From Boseongicola sp. (GTDB lineage Bacteria > Pseudomonadota > Alphaproteobacteria > Rhodobacterales > Rhodobacteraceae): a stretch of DNA of 6,829 bases. The position numbers and the translations under genes are program-made. The stretch covers positions 1-6,829 of the forward strand of contig JABDPD010000153.1 in NCBI GenBank assembly GCA_013042895.1, read 5' to 3'. A model generated the notes under the pieces. It was not told the origin of the DNA. It was given only the letters and a program-made list of their open reading frames with translations, and made no database searches. Positions 1 through 5,385 of this stretch are shown here, piece by piece; within the stretch, counting starts at the first letter, position 1, and each line of letters begins with the position of its first letter.

Positions 1-1865
1 GGCAAGGCACCCCGCTTGCGCTTCCGACGCTTCTCAGCTGCACATGTCTGAACATAAAGTATGGCCGACACACCTTTGATTTTACGATATTTATCTTGAA
101 CTGATCCAAGATCCTCGCGAGAATACCACTCCACGCTTCTGGGGAAGTCTACGCGGCGCGGTTCTTCCTTTTCGTCGAACACCACAGCAACGTGCTCAAC
201 CCCCATTGCAACCAACTCATGTGCCACTCGATCCGCTGTAAGTGAGCCATCGATGGCCTGACCACCCGTCAAGGCAACCGCATCATTATACAAAATCTTA
301 AACGTTATGTTTGCATCCGACCCCAAAGCGGCCCGGATGGCCAAAATCCCCGAATGATTGTACGTTCCGTCACCCATGTTCTGGAACACATGCTCCGTCG
401 TGGAAAATGGCGCTTCACCAACCCAGTTCATGCCCTCTGCGCCCATGTGGGTATAACCGTTGGTCTCACGGTCCATCCAAAGGACCATCGTGTGGCAGCC
501 GATTCCGGCGTATGCGCGACTGCCCTCAGGCACCTTGGTTGAAGTGTTGTGCGGACAGCCCGAACAGAAGTAAGGCAGTCGCGATGCGATCTCGGGCGCA
601 TTGTCAGCAGCCAGCGCTCTAGACACCCGCTCCATCGCGCTTCTCAGAGCCGCTGACTCGCGACCTTCCTCAATCAAAATACCGCCAAGTTTCTCAGCAA
701 TCCCAACGGGTTCCAGCGAGTAGTGGCTTTGAAACAGCTCCTCGCTCCCAAGCCCGTCGCCCGCGCTCTTGCGCGCGCCATAGACCCGACAGCCGCCACG
801 AACATCAAACAGCGCCTCTTTCACCTGCCCTTCGATCAGCTTGCGTTTTTCCTCAACCACAACAATCAGATCGAGCCCCTCGGCCCATTCTCGAAACGAC
901 ACCACATCAATTGGATAGACTTGCCCTAGCTTATAGGTCGTCACACCCATCCGCTCGACTGCTTGCTCATCCAGTCCGAGAAGACTCATCGCATGAACCA
1001 GATCGAGCCAGTTCTTTCCTGCAGCCACAAATCCGATTCTGGCCCCCGGCTTTCCGTGCATACGCGTATCCGGGCGATTGGCGCGTGCAAAAGCTTCCGC
1101 CGCCCGTCTTTTGTCGTCAACCAATCGCGATTCCTGAGGAATCCAGTGGTCCCCCAACCGTATGTTCAAGCCACCCGTCGGCATATCGAAGTCAGGGACT
1201 ACAAAAGACATCCGAACCGGGCGTGCGTCCACCACCGACGTCACCTCCACGGTGTCCTTCATCAGCTTCAAAGATGTCCATAACCCCGAAAACCGGCTCA
1301 GCGCATAGCCATAAAGGCCGAAGTCCAGGATCTCCTGCACACCAGCGGGTGACAAGATCGGCACTTGCGCATCCACCATCGCGAATTCCGACTGGTGGCA
1401 CGTTGTCGAGCTTTCGCCTACGTGGTCATCGCCCAAAGCCAGCACCACGCCGCCATTCTTGGAAGAGCCTGCAAGATTGCCGTGCCGGATTGCGTCGCCC
1501 GAACGATCCACGCCCGGCCCCTTGCCGTACCAAAGCGAGAACACCCCGTCGAACTTACCTTCGCCGCGAATTTCTGCCGATTGTGTACCCCAAATTGCTG
1601 TGGCTGCTAGGTCTTCGTTTAGCCCGGCCTCAAAGCGCACCTGCGCGGCCTCAAGGTCGGCTTTAGCGCGTATCATCTGCGTGTCCACCGCTCCAAGGGG
1701 TGAACCGCGATACCCTGAGACATAACCGGCAGTGTTCAGGCCAGCCGCATCATCGCGCGCCTTTTGCATCAGCATAAGCCGCACAAGCGCTTGGCTGCCG
1801 TTCAAAAGCACGCTTTCTTTTGCAAGGTCATATTTATCGTGCAGGCTGATTGTGTGCCGACTCAT
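1..1865 (-). CDS. ior: Fused indolepyruvate:ferredoxin oxidoreductase (partial, C-terminal part beyond left edge)
   Basis: Oxidatively decarboxylates aryl-pyruvates (indolepyruvate, phenylpyruvate) with CoA to aryl-acetyl-CoA and CO2, passing electrons to ferredoxin or a similar acceptor; cytoplasmic, part of aromatic amino-acid catabolism. The minus frame is open without a stop for 621 codons from ATG at 1865. Seen: GYRGSPLG (residues 51-58) and the GLNEDLAATA region (81-90, E84 in the place of the thiamine-activating Glu) in the N-terminal domain; FCSGCPHN (433-440); the thiamine-diphosphate/Mg motif GDGTYNHSG (498-506) followed by NDAV (527-530) and TGGQ (533-536). The visible part ends in the basic KRRKRKRG stretch (612-619), which in the fused family precedes the iron-sulfur cysteines and the gamma domain. 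Fused family members are about 1150 aa, so roughly half is visible. The start is fixed by GGGAGG (1871-1876) five nt upstream. Relatives in roseobacters are linked to phenylalanine catabolism; the actual substrate here is inferred. Confidence 0.93.
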   Translation of the reverse strand, partial: MSRHTISLHDKYDLAKESVLLNGSQALVRLMLMQKARDDAAGLNTAGYVSGYRGSPLGAVDTQMIRAKADLEAAQVRFEAGLNEDLAATAIWGTQSAEIRGEGKFDGVFSLWYGKGPGVDRSGDAIRHGNLAGSSKNGGVVLALGDDHVGESSTTCHQSEFAMVDAQVPILSPAGVQEILDFGLYGYALSRFSGLWTSLKLMKDTVEVTSVVDARPVRMSFVVPDFDMPTGGLNIRLGDHWIPQESRLVDDKRRAAEAFARANRPDTRMHGKPGARIGFVAAGKNWLDLVHAMSLLGLDEQAVERMGVTTYKLGQVYPIDVVSFREWAEGLDLIVVVEEKRKLIEGQVKEALFDVRGGCRVYGARKSAGDGLGSEELFQSHYSLEPVGIAEKLGGILIEEGRESAALRSAMERVSRALAADNAPEIASRLPYFCSGCPHNTSTKVPEGSRAYAGIGCHTMVLWMDRETNGYTHMGAEGMNWVGEAPFSTTEHVFQNMGDGTYNHSGILAIRAALGSDANITFKILYNDAVALTGGQAIDGSLTADRVAHELVAMGVEHVAVVFDEKEEPRRVDFPRSVEWYSREDLGSVQDKYRKIKGVSAILYVQTCAAEKRRKRKRGAL

Positions 1866-1870
1866 AGGGT

Positions 1871-1876
1871 CCTCCC
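1871..1876 (-). promoter_or_regulatory. Ribosome binding site of the oxidoreductase gene
   Basis: The minus strand reads GGGAGG, a near-perfect Shine-Dalgarno, five bases before ATG at 1865. No other in-frame start has a comparable site, so it fixes the start. It is the exact complement of CCTCCC in the candidate small RNA at 3048-3053. Confidence 0.8.
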
Positions 1877-1887
1877 GGTTCGCACTC

Positions 1888-1915
1888 AGTATAGGTCAAA
1901 CATTCTGACCTACAA
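1888..1915 (-). promoter_or_regulatory. Putative sigma70 promoter of the oxidoreductase gene
   Basis: On the minus strand, -10 hexamer TATACT (1888-1893, 5 of 6 to consensus) lies 16 bp after a weak -35 TTGTAG (1910-1915). Transcription would start near 1881, giving a leader of about 16 nt that just contains the Shine-Dalgarno. The spacer is almost entirely filled by the palindrome at 1892-1912, so a protein bound there would directly contact or block RNA polymerase. The -35 match is poor, as expected for a promoter needing an activator. No convincing promoter for the opposite (LysR) direction was found; TTGTCA at 1926-1931 is a good -35 but lacks a well-placed -10. Confidence 0.5.
1892..1912. 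promoter_or_regulatory. Putative LysR-type operator (7-7-7 palindrome)
   Basis: Perfect inverted repeat TAGGTCA-N7-TGACCTA, centre at 1902. It contains T1896-N11-A1908 placed symmetrically, the classical LysR-type recognition geometry. It lies in the divergent region between the oxidoreductase and the LysR gene, the usual place for such a site, and overlaps the predicted oxidoreductase promoter spacer. The palindrome is seen directly; binding by the neighbouring regulator is inferred. Confidence 0.6.
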
Positions 1916-2011
1916 AATGAAACCTTTGTCATGTCCGCGTTTGCAATAGAGGCCATTCACCGGGTACAGAGTGACAACCTGTTACCGCCAACACTGACGG
2001 AAAGCGACGAT

Positions 2012-2923
2012 ATGGACTGGGACAAGCTTCGAATATTTCACGCGGTCGCTGACGCCGGAAGCCTGACCCATGCGGGTGACGTTCTCCACCTCAGCCAGTC
2101 CGCGGTATCGCGCCAAATCCGCGCCCTCGAAGAAAGCCTGAACACCACCCTGTTCCACCGCCACGCACGCGGTCTGATCCTGACCGAACAAGGTGAACTT
2201 CTGTTCGATGCAACCTCTGCCATGGCGCGTCGCCTGGACACCGCCGAAGCGCGGATCCGTGACAGCGAAGAAGAGGTTTTCGGGGAGCTCCGCGTCACGA
2301 CAACCATCGGCTTCGGCTCGCTTTGGCTCGCCCCTCGTCTGTCCAAGCCCTATGAGAAGTTCCCGGAACTGAACATCGACCTCATGTTGGACGAACGCGT
2401 GCTCGATCTGCCCATGCGCGAAGCTGATGTCGCGATCCGCATGAAGGAACCAAGTCAGGCCGATCTAATTCGTCGTCGCCTGATGACTGTCCATATGCGT
2501 CTTTATGCTACGCCCGAATACATGGAGAAAAACGGCACGCCCGAGACCCTGGATGACCTGAAGCAGCATCGCCTGATCTATCTTAATACCCAAGCCACAC
2601 AAGTGAGCGCCGGGGCCAGCCTCGTTCACGAACTCCTGACCCATGACGTCACCTCGCGGCTGACAGTGAACAACTACTTCGGCGTACTTCAGGCCATGCG
2701 CTCAAACCTCGGTATTGGCGTTCTGCCCGACTATGTCGTGGAAGACTTACAGGATATCCAACGCGTTCTACCCGAGGTCGAGAGCAACGAAATTCCGGTT
2801 TTTCTCGCCTATCCCGAAGAGCTGCGCCAATCCCGTCGAATTGCGGCCTTCCGCGATTTTGTAACCGAAGAGATCATCGCTCAGCGCAAACGCCGCAAAG
2901 CCGAAGCTCTCAAGAACGAGTGA
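2012..2923 (+). CDS. LysR-type transcriptional regulator, LsrB/VtlR-like
   Basis: DNA-binding regulator of 303 aa, a normal LysR length. The N-terminal winged helix-turn-helix is clear: WDKLRIFHAVADAGSLTHA (3-21), recognition helix region LSQSAVSRQIRALE (27-40), then LFHRHARGLILTEQGE (47-62). The linker helix and two-lobed effector domain follow from about residue 90 (GELRVTTT... to ...IAAFRDFV), with a basic tail. The LFHRHARGLILTEQGE block and PSQADLIRRRLMTVHMRLYA resemble the LsrB (Sinorhizobium) and VtlR (Brucella, Agrobacterium) branch as I remember it. The start at 2012 is preferred because homology begins with MDWDKL and GGAAAG stands upstream; an in-frame ATG at 1931 adds 27 residues without domain similarity or a Shine-Dalgarno. 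The protein has no cysteine, so redox sensing through thiols, reported for Sinorhizobium LsrB, is excluded. It is divergent from the oxidoreductase gene and is followed by the small RNA candidate. The effector is unknown. Confidence 0.9.
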   Translation: MDWDKLRIFHAVADAGSLTHAGDVLHLSQSAVSRQIRALEESLNTTLFHRHARGLILTEQGELLFDATSAMARRLDTAEARIRDSEEEVFGELRVTTTIGFGSLWLAPRLSKPYEKFPELNIDLMLDERVLDLPMREADVAIRMKEPSQADLIRRRLMTVHMRLYATPEYMEKNGTPETLDDLKQHRLIYLNTQATQVSAGASLVHELLTHDVTSRLTVNNYFGVLQAMRSNLGIGVLPDYVVEDLQDIQRVLPEVESNEIPVFLAYPEELRQSRRIAAFRDFVTEEIIAQRKRRKAEALKNE

Positions 2924-2932
2924 GAGCCATAC

Positions 2933-2953
2933 GCTATGCGCCTAATGCATAGC
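2933..2953. repeat. Inverted repeat, possible LysR-type site upstream of the small RNA candidate
   Basis: Perfect palindrome GCTATGC-N7-GCATAGC, centre 2943, with symmetric T2937-N11-A2949. It has the same 7-7-7 geometry as the palindrome at 1892-1912 but a different sequence. It starts 9 bp after the LysR stop codon. It could instead be a stem at the end of the LysR transcript, but no T-run follows, so it is not a convincing terminator. Confidence 0.5.
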
Positions 2954-2979
2954 CGGTTTGCCTAACAAATGGTCGGTTT
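2940..2979. repeat. 20-bp imperfect tandem repeat (two units)
   Basis: Units 2940-2959 and 2960-2979 match at 15 of 20 positions. Both begin with GCCTAA and end with CGGTTT, and they differ mainly in the middle. A period of 20 bp is about two helical turns, placing both units on the same face of the DNA. They end 4 bp before the -35 hexamer of the predicted small RNA promoter, which fits tandem activator binding sites at about -70 and -50. Confidence 0.6.
2957..2969. promoter_or_regulatory. Possible LysR box TTTG-N5-CAAA
   Basis: A 13-bp palindrome with T2957-N11-A2969, centre 2963, exactly 20 bp from the centre of the palindrome at 2933-2953. Relative to the predicted small RNA start near 3019 it lies at about -56, within the range used by LysR activators. 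It is short, so chance occurrence is possible; the spacing to the neighbouring palindrome is what makes it notable. Confidence 0.4.
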
Positions 2980-3005
2980 TGTCTTGATCGGTGAGTGAAC
3001 CGACC
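2971..3005. repeat. 8-bp inverted repeat flanking the -35 box
   Basis: GGTCGGTT (2971-2978) and AACCGACC (2998-3005) are perfect inverted copies separated by 19 bp. The predicted -35 hexamer lies between them and the -10 begins 2 bp after the right arm. This is a plausible place for a repressor or for RNA-polymerase-proximal activator contact. It might also fold as a stem in a transcript reading through from the LysR gene. Confidence 0.45.
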
Positions 3006-3012
3006 CTAGATA
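2984..3012 (+). promoter_or_regulatory. Putative sigma70 promoter of the small RNA candidate
   Basis: TTGATC (2984-2989) and TAGATA (3007-3012) are separated by exactly 17 bp. The hexamers match consensus at 4 and 3 positions, which is modest and typical of an activated promoter. Transcription would begin near 3018-3020, just before the first stem-loop and about 70 nt before the terminator end. Confidence 0.5.
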
Positions 3013-3018
3013 AAACTC

Positions 3019-3090
3019 GAACGAGGTGGCTAGGCCACCGTAGTTTACCTCCCTGTTAGACTGGCCGGGCCTCGTGCCCGGTCTTTTTTT
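3019..3090 (+). ncRNA. Candidate trans-acting small RNA, about 70 nt
   Basis: No protein gene is visible between the LysR stop and the permease start, yet the stretch has the organisation of a small RNA gene: predicted promoter, a first stem-loop GGTGGC-TAG-GCCACC (3025-3039, six perfect pairs), a single-stranded segment 3047-3062 containing CCTCCC (3048-3053), and a strong terminator hairpin with seven T. AAACT (3013-3017) and AGTTT (3042-3046) could extend the first stem if transcription begins slightly earlier. CCTCCC is complementary to strong Shine-Dalgarno sequences, the targeting mode of AbcR-type RNAs in Rhizobiales, which are encoded next to an LsrB/VtlR-type regulator as here. No primary-sequence homology to AbcR is claimed. 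Alternatives are a 3'-UTR-derived RNA of the LysR mRNA or an attenuated leader of the permease operon. The 5' end is approximate. Confidence 0.5.
3063..3090 (+). terminator. Rho-independent terminator
   Basis: An 8-bp stem, GGCCGGGC (3063-3070) with GCCCGGTC (3076-3083) including one G-U pair, has a 5-nt loop CTCGT and is followed directly by TTTTTTT (3084-3090). It would end the small RNA candidate and any transcript reading on from the LysR gene. It separates these from the permease operon, whose first start codon is 60 nt further on. No matching A-run precedes it, so it works in the plus direction only. Confidence 0.9.
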
Positions 3091-3150
3091 GTCTAACTCC
3101 CAATCGTTTGGCTTTGAGCCCTTCTCAACAACATGTTAGGGCGAGACAAC

Positions 3151-4080
3151 ATGTGGGACATCTTTCTAAAAACATTACCGTTTTTCGCAATCATCGCGCT
3201 TGGCTATGGCAGCGGACGACGCGGCTTCTTCACCGAGGAGGCCACCGCCTATCTCACGAAGTTTGTCTTCTATTTCGCCCTTTCGGCCATGCTGTTCGGC
3301 TTCACCGCGAACCTCTCTATTGCCGAGATTTTCGATTGGACCTTCGTCAAAGCCTATCTCGCAGCGTCGCTTGTGGTCTACTTGCTGGTCACCATTGTTG
3401 CGATGATCCGTAAACGTCCAATGGCCGAAGCGGCGTTTGAGGCCCAATGCGGCATCATCGGCAACGTTGGTTTTCTCGGCGTGCCAATGCTCACACTCCT
3501 CCTCGGTCCAGAAGCCATCGGCCCCGTGATCCTCGTTCTTGCAGTCGATCTTATCTTCTTTGGTAGCCTTATCGTGATCCTCATCACGGGCTCACGCGAT
3601 GGGCGCATGTCATTTGGCATCTTTCGCACCGTTGGCCTCGGCTTGTTGAAGAACCCGATGATCGTGTCGATCGTCCTTGGCCTGTCATGGTCCGCCCTCA
3701 ATCTACCTATCCCCGACCCCGCGGGCGAGTTCCTAACGATACTCGGCGCCGCCGCCACGCCCGGCGCGCTTTTTGCAATCGGTGCAAGCCTCGCCAGCAA
3801 ATCCGCAGAACGCCTTTCTGTTGCCGGGTGGCTTTCGTTTTCCAAATTAGTCCTCCATCCCGGAGCCGTCGCGATTGCCGCGCTTTTCATCTGGCCCGTT
3901 GAACCTTACGCCGCAGGTGTCATGATCGCCGCCGCAGCCCTTCCAGTCGCCGGCAATGTCTATATTCTGGCCCAGCACTACGGCGTCGCTCCAACCCGCG
4001 TCTCAGCTTCGATCCTGATCTCGACCGCTGCGTCGATCATCACCGTCTCGGCTGTAATTGCGTGGATTTCGTCTGTCTGA
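3151..4080 (+). CDS. AEC-family (auxin efflux carrier-like) permease
   Basis: Integral inner-membrane transporter of 309 aa with about ten hydrophobic segments in two halves, typical of the AEC family of the BART superfamily. Seen: TM1 around 5-22, TM2 34-52, TM3 67-86, then the family signature GIIGNVGFLGVP (101-112, with N105 and P112), KNPM (167-170), the GALFAIGASL segment (205-214), LHPG (235-238) and LPVAGNVYILAQHYG (264-278). The family exports organic anions, malonate- or malate-like acids, or other small metabolites; the substrate cannot be told from sequence. The start at 3151 is preferred over the in-frame ATG at 3133 because TM1 follows MWDIFLKTLPFF directly and AGGGCGAG lies just upstream, while 3133 has no Shine-Dalgarno. 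It is the first gene of a tight five-gene run; fghA begins 16 nt after its stop. No convincing promoter was found between the terminator and the start. Confidence 0.88.
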   Translation: MWDIFLKTLPFFAIIALGYGSGRRGFFTEEATAYLTKFVFYFALSAMLFGFTANLSIAEIFDWTFVKAYLAASLVVYLLVTIVAMIRKRPMAEAAFEAQCGIIGNVGFLGVPMLTLLLGPEAIGPVILVLAVDLIFFGSLIVILITGSRDGRMSFGIFRTVGLGLLKNPMIVSIVLGLSWSALNLPIPDPAGEFLTILGAAATPGALFAIGASLASKSAERLSVAGWLSFSKLVLHPGAVAIAALFIWPVEPYAAGVMIAAAALPVAGNVYILAQHYGVAPTRVSASILISTAASIITVSAVIAWISSV

Positions 4081-4096
4081 ACTAAAGGAATACGGC

Positions 4097-4927
4097 ATGG
4101 AAACTCTGTCAGAGAACCGAAGCTTTGGAGGCACCCAAGGTGTCTATTCCCACGCGTCCAGGGCGACGGGCGGCGATATGACCTTCGGCCTGTTCCTGCC
4201 AGAAGAGGCCTCCGACGGCCCGGTCCCACTTCTGTGGTACCTCTCAGGCCTCACCTGCACCCACGAAAACGCTATGGTCAAAGCAGGCGCTCAAGCTTGG
4301 GCAGCCGAACAAGGCATTGCCCTCGTCTTTCCCGACACCTCGCCGCGCGGCGACGGCGTCGCCAACCACGACAACTATGACCTCGGCCAGGGTGCCGGCT
4401 TCTACATCGACGCCACCGAACCACCGTGGACACCGCATTTTAGGATGCAGTCCTACATCTTAGAGGACCTTACACGTCTCCTGTTCAACGACTTCCCCCT
4501 CGACGAAGAGCGCCAGTCTATCACCGGCCACTCGATGGGCGGCCACGGCGCACTGACACTGGCAGCTAAACTGCCGGACCGATTCAAATCGGTCTCGGCT
4601 TTCTCGCCCATTTGTAACCCGACCAAGAGCGACTGGGGCAAAAAGCAATTTGCGGCCTACCTTGGCTCTATAAACGCAGGTGAAACGCACGATGCCACCT
4701 GCCTTGCTGAAAGCGGAGCTCTCGACAACTTGCCGATCTTGATCGACACCGGCACCGACGACCAGTTCGGCGACCTTCTGTGCACCGAGGCCCTCGCTGA
4801 GACCCTCATGCGACGCCGCGCCGAGGCCACGATCCGCATGCAAAAAGGTTATGACCACAGCTACTTCTTCGTCTCGACCTTCATGGAAGACCACATCTCT
4901 TTTCACGCTGAGGCCTTATGGCGGTAA
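4097..4927 (+). CDS. fghA: S-formylglutathione hydrolase
   Basis: Hydrolyses S-formylglutathione to formate and glutathione, the second step of glutathione-dependent formaldehyde detoxification, in the cytoplasm. The 276 aa is the standard length for the family (esterase D fold, alpha/beta hydrolase). Seen: the N-terminal GGTQGVYSHAS region (11-21), YLSGLTCTHEN (48-58), PDTSPRG (79-85), the nucleophile elbow GHSMGGHGAL (144-153) with S146, the acid in TGTDDQF (probably D222), and GYDHSYFF with H254 completing the triad. The start at 4097 is supported by AAAGGAA (4084-4090) and by family alignment from METLSENRSF; an ATG at 4058 lies inside the permease gene and is rejected. Its 3' end overlaps the DUF188 gene by 10 nt. 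The partner formaldehyde dehydrogenase (adhC/frmA) is not in the window. Confidence 0.95.
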   Translation: METLSENRSFGGTQGVYSHASRATGGDMTFGLFLPEEASDGPVPLLWYLSGLTCTHENAMVKAGAQAWAAEQGIALVFPDTSPRGDGVANHDNYDLGQGAGFYIDATEPPWTPHFRMQSYILEDLTRLLFNDFPLDEERQSITGHSMGGHGALTLAAKLPDRFKSVSAFSPICNPTKSDWGKKQFAAYLGSINAGETHDATCLAESGALDNLPILIDTGTDDQFGDLLCTEALAETLMRRRAEATIRMQKGYDHSYFFVSTFMEDHISFHAEALWR

Positions 4928-5355
4928 TATACGTCGACGCAGACGCTTGTCCGGTCAAGGCCGAGGTCGAGACTGTCGCTACCCGGCGCAAGACGCCTGT
5001 TAAGATGGTCGCCAACGGCGGACTGCGCCCTTCTCAAAACCCGCTTATCGAGATGGTCTACGTGGACGACGGCCCTGACGTTGCCGATATCTGGATCGCA
5101 GAACGAGCCGGTCCCGGCGATATCGTGATTACTTCCGACATTCCGCTTGCCGCCCGCGCGGTCGAAGCCGGCGCGCTGGTGCTGAAGCCTAACGGAGAGC
5201 GCCTTACAGCAACAAACGTCGGCAATGCCCTTGCCATGCGCGACCTTGCAGCTGACTTGCGCGCGGCCGATCCTTTCCGCCAAGGCGGCGGCAAGGGCTT
5301 TACAAAAGCGGATCGGTCGCGTTTTCTCGACGCGTTGGAGCGCGCCTTGCGTTAA
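4918..5355 (+). CDS. YaiI/YqxD family protein (DUF188, UPF0178)
   Basis: A 145-aa small cytoplasmic protein of the DUF188 family, related in fold to PIN-type nucleases; no biochemical role is established to my knowledge. Seen: the family hallmark IYVDADACPVK (4-14) with acidic D7 and D9 and C11, VYVDDGPDVADIWIAERA (48-65), the SDIPLAARAVEAGA block (73-86), and the C-terminal GGGKGFTKADRSRFLDALE (122-140). The acidic residues would be the metal ligands of a PIN-like site, which is inferred. The length is normal. The ATG at 4918 lies inside the end of fghA (10-nt overlap) with GAGG at 4910-4913 upstream, implying translational coupling. Confidence 0.93.
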   Translation: MAVIYVDADACPVKAEVETVATRRKTPVKMVANGGLRPSQNPLIEMVYVDDGPDVADIWIAERAGPGDIVITSDIPLAARAVEAGALVLKPNGERLTATNVGNALAMRDLAADLRAADPFRQGGGKGFTKADRSRFLDALERALR

Positions 5356-5385
5356 AGGACACGCGCCTCGTATTCCAGGTGAGAC

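Noticed and set aside
911..1666. 251-codon plus-strand open frame
   Set aside because: It lies antisense to the oxidoreductase, whose minus-strand frame matches a known family throughout. The plus-strand translation is rich in Pro, Arg and Ser with no recognisable domain, typical of a shadow frame.
1909..1919. Shared motif CCTA..AAATG between the divergent region (1909-1919) and the small RNA upstream region (2961-2971), 9 of 11 matches
   Set aside because: Comparing two AT-richer gaps of this size gives such a match by chance fairly often, so it is not good evidence that one regulator binds both places.
1931..2011. N-terminal extension of the LysR protein from ATG at 1931
   Set aside because: It has no Shine-Dalgarno, and family similarity begins at the internal MDWDKL (2012). 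The 27 extra residues precede the helix-turn-helix without known function.
2933..2953. LysR-gene terminator formed by GCTATGC/GCATAGC
   Set aside because: There is no T-run after the stem and the spacer is AT-containing. A much better terminator exists at 3063-3090.
3108..3142. Promoter for the permease operon (TTGGCT or TTGAGC as -35)
   Set aside because: No acceptable -10 lies at 16-18 bp from either hexamer, so a promoter cannot be supported from sequence.
3378..3890. 170-codon minus-strand open frame
   Set aside because: It is antisense to the permease gene and consists of low-complexity Arg/Pro/Ala-rich sequence. The permease frame carries all family motifs.
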